From the NCBI RefSeq assembly GCF_000744455.1, contig NZ_JQLY01000001.1, forward strand, positions 1 through 64,000: a stretch of 64,000 bases of DNA. Direction: 5' to 3'. This document shows positions 19,408 through 27,624 of the stretch, one piece after another (the stretch's first letter is position 1; every line of letters begins with the position of its first letter). The notes below the pieces were generated by a model that saw only the letters and a program-made list of their open reading frames with translations, searched no databases and was not told the DNA's origin. The DNA comes from Methanobacterium sp. SMA-27 (GTDB taxonomy: Archaea > Methanobacteriota > Methanobacteria > Methanobacteriales > Methanobacteriaceae). The position numbers were made by a program, and so were the translations under genes.

Positions 19408-20280
19408 TTGAATATTAGATCTATACTATCATTAATGTTGGTTCTTTTTACTATATTTTTAACAATTGGATCAGCGTTTGCAGGTGCCACTATTGGAGTA
19501 AAATTTGATAAAGGCACGGTTCATGTTAATGATACAATTAACTTAATAATTACTATAACCAATCCTGGTCCTGATGATTTAAGCAATGTTGCTATATATG
19601 CACCATTTCCCAATGGTTTGAATTTAATGAGTTTTTCAACTGGAACAACTAAAAATAATTATAACATTGATTCCGGGATTTGGCAGGTTGATTATTTGAG
19701 ACTATCTTCCCGGGGGGGAGGAGTAAAAACATTAACCATAACAGCAATGGTAGGTCCTGAACTGGCTGGAAAAACAGTAAAAGCTACAGCAGATTATATT
19801 AGTGTTTCATCTGGAGATCCTCCAATTCCATTAAATGGCTTATCAGGGTCATCAACAACTTTAAAAGTTTTAGATAATAACACTATTAATTCTACAAATA
19901 ACAGTACTAATAACTCTACGGGTAATGAAACAAATAATAATACGGATAATATTACAAATAATGTTACAGATAACAGTAAAAACAACATCACGGCGAATGA
20001 TACGAATAATAGTTTGATAAAAAATAATTCAATAAATTTGCAAAATATAAATACTACAAAAAGTGCATTAACACAAACGCTTTCTAATAATAACACCAAT
20101 GGAACAAACATTGGAAAAAATGGTCAGATTTTACCAAATACAAACCCTTCCTATCAAAAAGCCTACGAAGTCTATTCAAATCCTAATACTGAAAATAGTC
20201 CATTAATGGTGTATGTGGTGGGTTTACTGGCAATCATGGGTTTAGTTGCGATCGGTTACTTCTATGGAGTAAAAAAATAA
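19408..20280 (+). CDS. cell-surface protein with DUF11-type domain and C-terminal membrane anchor
   Basis: A 290-residue exported protein. It has a signal peptide (about residues 1-26, ending GSAFAGA) and a DUF11/CARDB-like beta domain (KGTVHVNDTINLIITITNPG, residues about 35-150). A 90-residue Asn/Thr/Ser-rich linker (about 155-250) and a C-terminal helix (LMVYVVGLLAIMGLVAIGYF) with a basic tail follow. The start is TTG at 19408 with a GGGGG tract upstream. The linker has the composition expected of a pseudomurein-spanning spacer. It is followed by exbB-like and DUF2149 genes in the same direction, so a surface part of that system is possible; its role is unknown. Confidence 0.8.
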   Translation: MNIRSILSLMLVLFTIFLTIGSAFAGATIGVKFDKGTVHVNDTINLIITITNPGPDDLSNVAIYAPFPNGLNLMSFSTGTTKNNYNIDSGIWQVDYLRLSSRGGGVKTLTITAMVGPELAGKTVKATADYISVSSGDPPIPLNGLSGSSTTLKVLDNNTINSTNNSTNNSTGNETNNNTDNITNNVTDNSKNNITANDTNNSLIKNNSINLQNINTTKSALTQTLSNNNTNGTNIGKNGQILPNTNPSYQKAYEVYSNPNTENSPLMVYVVGLLAIMGLVAIGYFYGVKK

Positions 20281-20349
20281 AATCTTCTTATCAATGATTA
20301 ATAAATCAAATTTCTAAGAACAGATATTTCTATTAATGAGGTGTTTGCA

Positions 20350-21000
20350 GTGGCTTTTGAAGAAAATATTACGAGTATATCCAGCAATACCATCCACATA
20401 GTTTCCCAGAGCCTTTTAATACCCGTAATGGCAGTTCTTGTCATATTCTTTATTTACTCTCTCATTAATCTTGGTACTTTAATATCAGAATATTACTACA
20501 GAAGAAAAGTTAAAATTGATTTTAAAAATCTTCAGAGGCTTATCTTATCTGTATCAGAACATGAATCATCCGATGAAATAATGAATATAATTGAAGAAAG
20601 TGCACTTCCTAGAAGCCATAAAGAAGTATTAATTACAGTATTGGAAAGTTCAAAATTAGGACCCGATTCAAGAGAAGCACTTGCCAGAAAAATGGTGGAA
20701 GATGAAGAGATTACAGCGGCTAAAAAATTGGAAAAAACAGATATTATAGCGAAGATAGCACCAGCAGTTGGTTTGATGGGGACATTGATACCTTTAGGTC
20801 CAGGACTCACAGCTTTAGGGGCTGGTGACATTCAGAACCTAGCAGATCATCTTATGATGGCTTTTGATGCTGCAGTTCTTGGTATGGCATCTGCTGCAAT
20901 CGGTTTCACCATTTCTAAAATTAGAAGGAGATGGTATGAGGAAGAGATTTCAACACTTGATAGTCTGGCAGAATCAATATTGGAGGTTTTAAAATTTTAA
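20350..21000 (+). CDS. MotA/TolQ/ExbB proton channel family protein
   Basis: ExbB-type proteins form the proton-conducting core of energy-transducing complexes. This one has 216 residues: an N-terminal membrane segment (LLIPVMAVLVIFFIYSLINL), a cytoplasmic helical part, then two more membrane segments with the family motif KIAPAVGLMGTLIPLGPGL and AFDAAVLGMASAAIGFTIS. I start at the GTG at 20350 because GAGGTG (20338-20343) lies six bases before; the GTG at 20341 is part of that site. Its end overlaps the proposed start of the DUF2149 gene. Archaea lack an outer membrane of the TonB type, so the force is probably used at the cell wall or on the nearby transporter (inference). Confidence 0.88.
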   Translation: MAFEENITSISSNTIHIVSQSLLIPVMAVLVIFFIYSLINLGTLISEYYYRRKVKIDFKNLQRLILSVSEHESSDEIMNIIEESALPRSHKEVLITVLESSKLGPDSREALARKMVEDEEITAAKKLEKTDIIAKIAPAVGLMGTLIPLGPGLTALGAGDIQNLADHLMMAFDAAVLGMASAAIGFTISKIRRRWYEEEISTLDSLAESILEVLKF

Positions 21001-21332
21001 GAAGGAGACGGAGAATTCTATCCACGGATGAGGAAATAGATCCAATGATTTATGCAGTGAACATGGTAGACTGTATGCTAGTTCTTGCTGTGGGTTTTCT
21101 TATATTCTCAGTAATGTCTATGAACATTCAAAGTGTTGTGTTCAGTGATATGACATTTCAGGAGAAAACACAAGTTTCTCAAATAATAAAACAGACTGTA
21201 CAGATTCAGATGGGCCAACAACTGAACAACACCCCCCAAATACAAAACAATAACGGTAGTGGTTATTCTGAGATGGGGAAAGTTTACAAGGACACTACAA
21301 CCGGAAAGTTGATCATGATTCCTGGTGGTTGA
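20994..21332 (+). CDS. DUF2149 protein, ExbD/TolR-like partner (probable ATT start)
   Basis: The membrane segment VDCMLVLAVGFLIF resembles the ExbD/TolR helix with its essential Asp (DVMLVLLIIF), so this is a likely partner of the ExbB-like protein. The first ATG (21045) would begin MIYAVNMVDCM and lacks a well-placed ribosome site. In the same frame upstream lies RRRRRILSTDEEIDP, an Arg-rich N-terminus typical of DUF2149 proteins. The only start that includes it with good spacing is ATT at 20994, seven bases after GGAGG (20982-20986) and overlapping the exbB stop. The product would be 112 residues (95 from ATG). The C-terminal part is Gln/Asn-rich with a GKVYKDTTTGKLIMIPGG tail. Confidence 0.78.
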   Translation: MLRRRRRILSTDEEIDPMIYAVNMVDCMLVLAVGFLIFSVMSMNIQSVVFSDMTFQEKTQVSQIIKQTVQIQMGQQLNNTPQIQNNNGSGYSEMGKVYKDTTTGKLIMIPGG

Positions 21333-21385
21333 TATAATCTTTATTTTTGATTGAAATTAATTTTATAAGAAATTGGAGTTTTAAA

Positions 21386-22090
21386 ATGACAATCTTTGTA
21401 TGTATGGATGATACAGATAACCTTAATTCAAGAGGAACAGGTAGATTAGCTCGTGCGGTAGCAGCTGAACTAAAAAAAACCTATCCTGTCTATGGAGTCA
21501 CAAGACATCAACTTTATGTTCACAATGATATTCCTTATACTTCCCATAATAGCTGTGCCGTAATACATCTTGATATTGAAGAACAAAAGTTTATAGATGA
21601 TATTTTTGAGATTGTTAGAATTGAAATGTTAAAGGACTTCATTGAGGGAAGTGACCCTGGCCTAGCAGTGGCACATGAAAATCAAATTACACCTGCATTG
21701 ATAGCTTTTGGCAAAGATGCAAAAGGTACAGTTTTAACACAAGAAAAAGCAAGAATTCTTGCCAAAAATCTAAACATTCGCCTTGAAGGTCTTGGTGGAA
21801 CCGAAGATGGAGTAATAGGATCTATGGCAGGTATTGGTCTAGCTTTTGCAGGAAATGATGGTAGATTTTTACTTAAAGGGAGTATAAGGGAGTTATTGGG
21901 CCCTCAACCTATTGAAAAATTTATCAATGCGGGGATTGATGGAGTATATACTCTTGATGGGCGTCAATTAAATGAAGGTATTATATTAAACACTCAGAAT
22001 AAATCTGTAAAACCATGTCCAATAACTGGGAAAGCCATTTTATTTGTTGAAGAAGTAGATGGGATGTTTCATGCGGTAAAAAGAAACTGA
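21386..22090 (+). CDS. TiaS-like (TCKD-type) protein without the RNA-binding C-terminus
   Basis: The N-terminus MTIFVCMDDTDNLNSRGTGR carries the DDTD motif of the TiaS kinase-like domain. TiaS makes agmatidine in tRNA-Ile and has about 420 residues with OB-fold and zinc-ribbon domains; this protein has only 234 and lacks both. It therefore may phosphorylate a small molecule rather than tRNA (inference). The ATG at 21386 has TTGGAG eight bases upstream; the upstream in-frame ATG at 21347 is less likely. It is 50 bases after the DUF2149 gene and probably in the same operon. Genome-wide presence of a full TiaS would settle whether this is a paralogue. Confidence 0.7.
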   Translation: MTIFVCMDDTDNLNSRGTGRLARAVAAELKKTYPVYGVTRHQLYVHNDIPYTSHNSCAVIHLDIEEQKFIDDIFEIVRIEMLKDFIEGSDPGLAVAHENQITPALIAFGKDAKGTVLTQEKARILAKNLNIRLEGLGGTEDGVIGSMAGIGLAFAGNDGRFLLKGSIRELLGPQPIEKFINAGIDGVYTLDGRQLNEGIILNTQNKSVKPCPITGKAILFVEEVDGMFHAVKRN

Positions 22091-22266
22091 TTTTTAACTA
22101 ATTTTTAATAAAAAAATCATCAAAGAATATCAATGTAGCATAGTGATATTCACGAGGTTGTTATTGATTATTGATGAATAAACATGGAAAAAAGTATACA
22201 AGTCTACTGGAAGTTTTTTATGCACAGTTTTAGTATGTGTTATATGTATGATCAAGAAAACAAGGA

Positions 22267-23331
22267 TTATTTGAAAACATTAACTGCTGATGCTTTAAAC
22301 TGCAGCCATAAATTGGATCCTATACTGATTTCAAGATCAAAAAATGATTTTCTGGTTAAATAAACTGTAAAAATTTCTCCAACATCAACTTTAAGTTTAA
22401 TAAGTGTTCCATCATCTACGATTCCTTTTACAATTCCTTTTAAATCGTTTAAAGCACTGGTTTCAACCTTTAATTTCGATATTGTAATATCTTCAGGTCT
22501 TATGCTCATATAAACATTTCCTTCAATGGATTTAGAGGCGAAAACATTGATAGCTCCGATATTTATTAAAGTCAAATTATCATTGAATTTTTTAGCTTGA
22601 CCTTTTATCACATTTTTCATTCCCACAAATTCAGCAACAAAACTGTTTTGGGGTCTTCTGAAAATGTCTTCTGGCTTTCCAATTTGGTGAATTCTGTGAT
22701 TGATAATAGCAATTTCGTCACAAAGCCTTTGGCCTTGTATTAAGTTGTGGGTAGACATAATTATGGTTGTTTCATTTTTATTCCTAATCTCCTCTATCAT
22801 TTCTTCTATTTTTTCTGTTGATAAAGGATCTAAATTAGCTGTTGGTTCATCGAGCATTAAAATTTCTGGTTCAATTATCATAGCCCTAGCTAAAGCAATT
22901 CTTTGGATTTCTCCACCAGAAAGGGAGGATGCTTTCCGATCTTCATATCCTTCTAATCCTAAAGATTCCAAGATTTCATTAATCTTATATTGTGTAGGTT
23001 CGGCATCGAGGCCCCTTATATTCAATCCGTATTGTATATTTTCGAGGACAGTACCTTTAAAAACCACAGGTTTTTGGAATACCATTCCAATCTTTCTTCG
23101 GTAATTCAACTCTTCCATATTTGATTTTGAAACATCTTTCCCATCAAGATATATTTTTCCAGAACTAGGTTTTTCAATTAAATCTACTATTCTTAATAGA
23201 GTAGTTTTTCCACATCCAGTGGGTCCAATAATTCCTAAAGTAGTTCCTCTTTTAATACGAAGGTTAATATTTTCTAAAATATTTTTCCCATCATATTCCT
23301 TGAATATATTTTCAATCTCAAGTAGAGGCAT
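22267..23331 (-). CDS. tupC: tungstate ABC transporter ATP-binding protein
   Basis: The ATPase of the tungstate importer. Walker A is GPTGCGKTT, signature LSGGEIQRIALARA, Walker B ILMLDEPTANLDP. After residue 235 there is a C-terminal TOBE-type oxyanion-binding region (GNVYMSIRPEDITISK). 354 residues. The ATG at 23331 is one base after the tupB stop. It is the last gene of tupABC. ModC/WtpC-type naming is equally possible from the ATPase alone. Confidence 0.88.
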   Translation of the reverse strand: MPLLEIENIFKEYDGKNILENINLRIKRGTTLGIIGPTGCGKTTLLRIVDLIEKPSSGKIYLDGKDVSKSNMEELNYRRKIGMVFQKPVVFKGTVLENIQYGLNIRGLDAEPTQYKINEILESLGLEGYEDRKASSLSGGEIQRIALARAMIIEPEILMLDEPTANLDPLSTEKIEEMIEEIRNKNETTIIMSTHNLIQGQRLCDEIAIINHRIHQIGKPEDIFRRPQNSFVAEFVGMKNVIKGQAKKFNDNLTLINIGAINVFASKSIEGNVYMSIRPEDITISKLKVETSALNDLKGIVKGIVDDGTLIKLKVDVGEIFTVYLTRKSFFDLEISIGSNLWLQFKASAVNVFK

Positions 23332-23332
23332 G

Positions 23333-24019
23333 TTATTTCTCCTGGAAATGGTTTAATGTTAGATTAATTATAAGTGCGATGCTAAGTAGAATTATTCCAA
23401 GGGCTATTGATAGTTCTAAGTTTCCTTTGGCGGTTTCAAGGGACATAGTAGTGGTGATTACCCTAGTAAATCCTCTGATATTACCCCCTATCATAAGAGC
23501 TACTCCTACTTCAGAGATAGCCCTTCCAAATCCCAGTATGACTGCAGCATAAATAGCATACTTAGCTTCCTTCATTATGGTATAAATGGTTTGAAATTCA
23601 CTTGCACCTAAAGAAAGTGCTAGATCCTTAATTTCATCCTTTACTCCATATAATGCGGTAATGGTAAATCCAGTTATAATTGGGAGTATAAGTATAGTTT
23701 GGCCCATAATCATACCTCCTGGTGTGAAAAGGAGATTTAAACTCCCTAATGGGCCTTCATTGGATATGATTAAAAATACTAGTAGGCCTACCAGAACTGT
23801 TGGAAGGCTGTAAAGAGTTTGAATGAGATTTATAACACTTCTTTTACCTCTAAAATTTTTGAAATAAATTATACCCCCCAAAGGTATTGAAATAATTACT
23901 CCAATAAATGTTGATGATAACGTAATTTCGAGTGTACGTAGTGTTATACCTATTACTTCCGGGTCTAGTCTAATAATGAGTTCTATTGCTTGAATAAATC
24001 CGTTTAAAATTTCGTTCAC
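23333..24019 (-). CDS. tupB: tungstate ABC transporter permease
   Basis: A 228-residue permease with five or six membrane segments and the EAA-type loop SLGASEFQTIYTIMKEAKYA, followed by GFGRAISEVGVALMIGGN, as in TupB. The start is GTG at 24019 with GGTGG before it. It lies between tupA and tupC on the minus strand. Confidence 0.9.
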   Translation of the reverse strand: MNEILNGFIQAIELIIRLDPEVIGITLRTLEITLSSTFIGVIISIPLGGIIYFKNFRGKRSVINLIQTLYSLPTVLVGLLVFLIISNEGPLGSLNLLFTPGGMIMGQTILILPIITGFTITALYGVKDEIKDLALSLGASEFQTIYTIMKEAKYAIYAAVILGFGRAISEVGVALMIGGNIRGFTRVITTTMSLETAKGNLELSIALGIILLSIALIINLTLNHFQEK

Positions 24020-24077
24020 TAAACCACCAAAAAAAGGACTATATTAGGAGATGAGTTCCCCTAATATAAAAAATTAT

Positions 24078-24968
24078 CTAATTAGTTGGTTCCGGTTGTC
24101 CGGCTAAAGGAATAAATAGCTGTTGACCGTATTTATCTTTTCCATAGTCTCCAACAATAGTCTGTCCTTCAGGTGATAGAACAAAGTCAACCCATTTCAT
24201 GGCTGCAGCATTGTTTACATTAGGGAACTTTTGAGTATTTTCTGGTATTAAGGAATATATATTTAACAAGTCTTTACCCTTTGTTACAAAAGGAACCAAT
24301 TTTAATTTACCAACATATGCCAGGAATGTACCAGAATCTGAAAGTGTGTAAGCAGATTTTTGGTCTGCTATAGTCAAAGTATCTCCCATACCCTTTCCTG
24401 ATTCAACGTACCATGTTTGATTTCTTATGGTTTGGTTGTAATCAATACCTGTAGCATTCCATAGTGCAATTTCTTTAGTATTAGTTCCTGAACTATCTCC
24501 ACGGGATACAAATTTAATTTGATTAGGATTTGTTGTACCAAACTCTCTTATGTTGGTAAATGCAGTTGTTGCATTAGTACCATTAATCTTTGCAGGGTCA
24601 TTGGCGGGCCCCACAATATAGAAGTAGTTGTAGGCAAATGGGTATCTTTGAGTACCATAACCATCTGCAACAAATTGTTCTTCTTGTTTTTTGGAGTGAA
24701 CCATTACAAGATCCACATCACCTTTTTTACCATATTCAAGAGCCTGACCAGTTCCTGCGGCAATGAACTGAACATCTATATTAGGATATTTCTTTTCAAA
24801 AGCAGATTCGAGCACGGGTAATAATCCTGTGTCTTCTAAACTGGTGGTGGTGGCGATTTTTAGCGTTTGTTTTCCACTAATTCCGCCGGTGAATGCAAAG
24901 GCACCTATTGCTACAATTGCTACAATTGTAACGGCCAATGCTGTCATAATTTTCGTATTTCTTTCCAT
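24078..24968 (-). CDS. tupA: tungstate-binding protein TupA
   Basis: Extracytoplasmic tungstate-binding protein. A hydrophobic N-terminal signal anchor (residues about 8-28) is followed by LKIATTTSLEDTGLLPVLES, the TTTS oxyanion-binding start of TupA, and KKGDVDLVMVHSKKQE and FVSRGDSSGTNTKE further on. 296 residues. The ATG at 24968 follows GGAGGAATTTAAG. A ModE-like box lies 45-68 bases upstream, consistent with repression when metal is plentiful. Confidence 0.94.
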   Translation of the reverse strand: MERNTKIMTALAVTIVAIVAIGAFAFTGGISGKQTLKIATTTSLEDTGLLPVLESAFEKKYPNIDVQFIAAGTGQALEYGKKGDVDLVMVHSKKQEEQFVADGYGTQRYPFAYNYFYIVGPANDPAKINGTNATTAFTNIREFGTTNPNQIKFVSRGDSSGTNTKEIALWNATGIDYNQTIRNQTWYVESGKGMGDTLTIADQKSAYTLSDSGTFLAYVGKLKLVPFVTKGKDLLNIYSLIPENTQKFPNVNNAAAMKWVDFVLSPEGQTIVGDYGKDKYGQQLFIPLAGQPEPTN

Positions 24969-25012
24969 TCTTAAATTCCTCCATTTTTGAGTGTTATATA
25001 TTGTATTTATTT

Positions 25013-25036
25013 CGATATGTAGTTATAACCCTTTCG
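25013..25036. promoter_or_regulatory. ModE-like box upstream of tupA
   Basis: CGATATGT-N8-CCCTTTCG, 24 bp. The left half is identical to four other sites; the right half keeps only the terminal TTCG. It is 45 bases upstream of the tupA start on the minus strand and about 160 bases before the molbindin gene on the plus strand. Tungstate import is a classic target for this kind of control. Confidence 0.6.
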
Positions 25037-25194
25037 ATCAAAGTTTTTTTAAAAACAAGTATTAATGTTCCATTAATAATTTTGTCAGACATAAATTATT
25101 TTTAAATGTGTTTGATTCGTAAATTGTTTATTTTTAATAGAAATGAATAAATAAATTACTCAACAAAAAATAAACAATTATAAGAGGTGATAGT

Positions 25195-25404
25195 ATGAAG
25201 ATGAGTGCAAGGAACTGTCTTAAAGGGGAAGTAATAGGTGTAGAAAAGGGACCAAATACGGCTACTGTAAAGATAAAAGTAGAATCGCCCGGTGTTATAA
25301 CTGCCATAATTTCTAAAGAATCAGTAGAGGATCTTGATATTCAATTAGGTGATGAATTGAGTGCAATCATAAAATCTACTGAGGTAATTGTGGCCAAAGA
25401 ATGA
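25195..25404 (+). CDS. mop: molbindin (Mop/TOBE-domain molybdate/tungstate-binding protein)
   Basis: A 69-residue single TOBE domain: MSARNCLKGEVIGVEKGPNT, then VVSP-like VESPGVITAIISKESVEDL. Such proteins form hexamers that bind molybdate or tungstate in the cytoplasm for storage or homeostasis. The ATG at 25195 follows GAGGTGATAGT; the next ATG (25201) is also possible. It is divergent from tupABC and shares the intergenic region with the ModE-like box. Confidence 0.92.
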   Translation: MKMSARNCLKGEVIGVEKGPNTATVKIKVESPGVITAIISKESVEDLDIQLGDELSAIIKSTEVIVAKE

Positions 25405-25531
25405 TTTTGTCTTATAACTTTTAAAATATATTATTCTTAATTAAGACAATTTCATTTAAAAATTTTTTTTTATTTATCCACGTATTTAGAAATAATATAA
25501 AAAAAATAGGAAAAGGAAATTTTTTCCCTAT

Positions 25532-27478
25532 TTACTGAGTTTTGAATTTGTATGAATACTCTATAGATAAATTCCCTGCACGATCTTTGAAGGCTCCTTT
25601 CGGTATGTAAACATAGTATTCGTCGTTATGTAGTCTACTTCTTATTTGTTTTAATGTTAATATGTTTTTTTCTAGTTTTTTTGTTATATGAACTGTTTTA
25701 CATGTGTTTAAGTTTTTGATGTAGATCTTGTTAAAGTTTATTCCATTCAGGAGTTTTTCGCTAAATGTGACAAATATTGGTGATAATAATGGTACTCTGT
25801 TTGCATTTTTCTGTGGTGAAGTTGTAATTACTTTTGGTGTATTTTTATCTATAGTATAATTCTGTGTATATATTGGAGATTTGTTTCCAGCTAGATCTAC
25901 TGCTATATACTTTAGAATTTTGCTTGAAGTGATTGTGATAGGTTTTGTATATTTTGTGTTGTTCATTGTAGGGTTTCTTCCATTTAAAGTGTAATAGATT
26001 ATTCCAGTTTTATTCATTTTTATGATAACTGTTTTAGTAGTGTTGTATATGCCGCCAAGTGGTGTAACTGACGCTTTAGGGGAGGTATTATCTACAATTA
26101 ATCTGTTTGTGTTGTTGCTTGTTGCGTATGTGTTGTCTTGTAAGAATTCTGCGAGTATTATATATGTTCCGCTGTTTTGTGTTAGGATATAGTTTAATGT
26201 AGCGATTCCTGATGTATTTGTAATTCTTGCCGAGCCTATTGTTATTCCACTAACTCTGAATTTAACGATTTTATCAATTAGGGGTTGGTTGTTGTTGTCT
26301 GTAAGTTTTGCAATTAAGTTTGTTATTTTTCCTTTAAAACCAATTATTGGATTTATAATGATCTTTGTTGGTGTGTGGTCTATGTTTAAGTTGTTTGTGC
26401 TACTGCTTGTTGCGTATGTGTTGTCTTGTAGGAATTCTGTAAGTATTGTGTATGTTCCTTTGTTTTGTAGGATTTTGTATGATAGTGTTGCGATTCCTAT
26501 AGTGTTAGTTACAGCGTTACCTATATTGGTTCCGTCTATGCTGAATTTTATTGTTTTACCGATTAGGGGTTGGTTGTTGTTGTCTGTAAGTTTTGCGATT
26601 AGGTTTATATTATCCCCTTTTATCCCCTTTGCAGGGCTTACAATGATATATGTTGGAGTTTTAGGACTATTACCATTTACATTGTACCCTGATGTTGTTG
26701 TTGAAGCTCCATTAATATTATTTACTGCGTTGGTCCATCCAACTCCTACAGGTTGATTACCAGCAGCGTTTGTGAATGCAAAAATATTAAATGTTCCTAA
26801 ACTTCCAATTGGTAAATTTTGGAATGAATATTGTATTTTTATAGTTCCCTTATCGATTAAATCATTATTATTTAGCATTCCTGCATATAAGTCAATTAAC
26901 ATAATGTTGAAAGTATTTGTCGTATTTGTCATGTCTTGCTTTTCGAATAATGGATAATTAGCAGAATAGAAAGGTTTCCATGTTTGTAGCCCGTAGATGA
27001 AATCTGATTTATAGAATGTTTCATCAAGAGTTGTAGAGTTATACGTATAAATCGAAGGATTGCCTCCTATTGGTATCCATTGGTATCCATTTGCTTTGAT
27101 ATTTACTTGGAAATTATCCGGTAAAGTGCCGTTTACTGCTAGCATCAAAATCCCGTTATCAGCATAACCTTTTCCTCCGGTGTATGCTGTATAAAATGCA
27201 CCACTTTGAGAATTAGTAAAAATGACTTTTCCAGTTGAAGGATTAGATGAGTTATCTGTTATTTTCACCGCATTTAATCCCCCACTTCCAATTCCAGGGA
27301 AGAATGTATAAGTATTATTATTACTATCATTCATTCTGGCCCCATTATGATTTATTACATGCAAGGCGGTATTATTATTACTTGGCATGATGCTTTGTGC
27401 TGCAACACTTCCTGAAAGGATAATTGCCATTGTGCATATTATCGATAGGAATATTGTGTACTTTTTCAAATCTTTCAA
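25532..27478 (-). CDS. large adhesin-like surface protein with Ig-like repeats
   Basis: A 648-residue exported protein. It has a signal peptide (about residues 1-27) and an N-terminal domain of about 240 residues (GSGGLNAVKITDNSSNP..., later KSDFIYGLQTWKPFYSANYP). Two Ig-like repeats of about 97 residues (GIKGDNINLIAKLTDNNNQP and GFKGKITNLIAKLTDNNNQP), a chitobiase-like TKTVIIKMNKTGIIYYTLNG module and a C-terminal SbsA/Big-like domain (VPLLSPIFVTFSEKLLNGIN) follow. No C-terminal anchor is seen. The start is TTG at 27478 with GGAGGGGGAAAA. It is a close tandem paralogue of the broken gene at 27625-29579 and has a ModE-like box in front. Ligand unknown. Confidence 0.82.
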   Translation of the reverse strand: MKDLKKYTIFLSIICTMAIILSGSVAAQSIMPSNNNTALHVINHNGARMNDSNNNTYTFFPGIGSGGLNAVKITDNSSNPSTGKVIFTNSQSGAFYTAYTGGKGYADNGILMLAVNGTLPDNFQVNIKANGYQWIPIGGNPSIYTYNSTTLDETFYKSDFIYGLQTWKPFYSANYPLFEKQDMTNTTNTFNIMLIDLYAGMLNNNDLIDKGTIKIQYSFQNLPIGSLGTFNIFAFTNAAGNQPVGVGWTNAVNNINGASTTTSGYNVNGNSPKTPTYIIVSPAKGIKGDNINLIAKLTDNNNQPLIGKTIKFSIDGTNIGNAVTNTIGIATLSYKILQNKGTYTILTEFLQDNTYATSSSTNNLNIDHTPTKIIINPIIGFKGKITNLIAKLTDNNNQPLIDKIVKFRVSGITIGSARITNTSGIATLNYILTQNSGTYIILAEFLQDNTYATSNNTNRLIVDNTSPKASVTPLGGIYNTTKTVIIKMNKTGIIYYTLNGRNPTMNNTKYTKPITITSSKILKYIAVDLAGNKSPIYTQNYTIDKNTPKVITTSPQKNANRVPLLSPIFVTFSEKLLNGINFNKIYIKNLNTCKTVHITKKLEKNILTLKQIRSRLHNDEYYVYIPKGAFKDRAGNLSIEYSYKFKTQ

Positions 27479-27524
27479 TTTTCCCCCTCCATAAATTTTT
27501 ATCGATCATATTAATATTTTATAT

Positions 27525-27548
27525 CGATATGCAACTATATGATATTCG
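27525..27548. promoter_or_regulatory. ModE-like box upstream of surface protein gene
   Basis: CGATATGC-N8-GATATTCG, 24 bp, 47 bases before the minus-strand TTG start at 27478. The TATA-like TTTTTTATATAC lies directly upstream (27549-27560), which puts the box over the expected transcription start, the position of a repressor. Its right half is identical to that of the site at 29614-29637. Confidence 0.5.
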
Positions 27549-27624
27549 TATATAAAAAAGTTTTTATTACATTTATAAAATTTGATGGAAACTTTAAAAA
27601 TAAAAAAATAAAGAATTTAAATTC

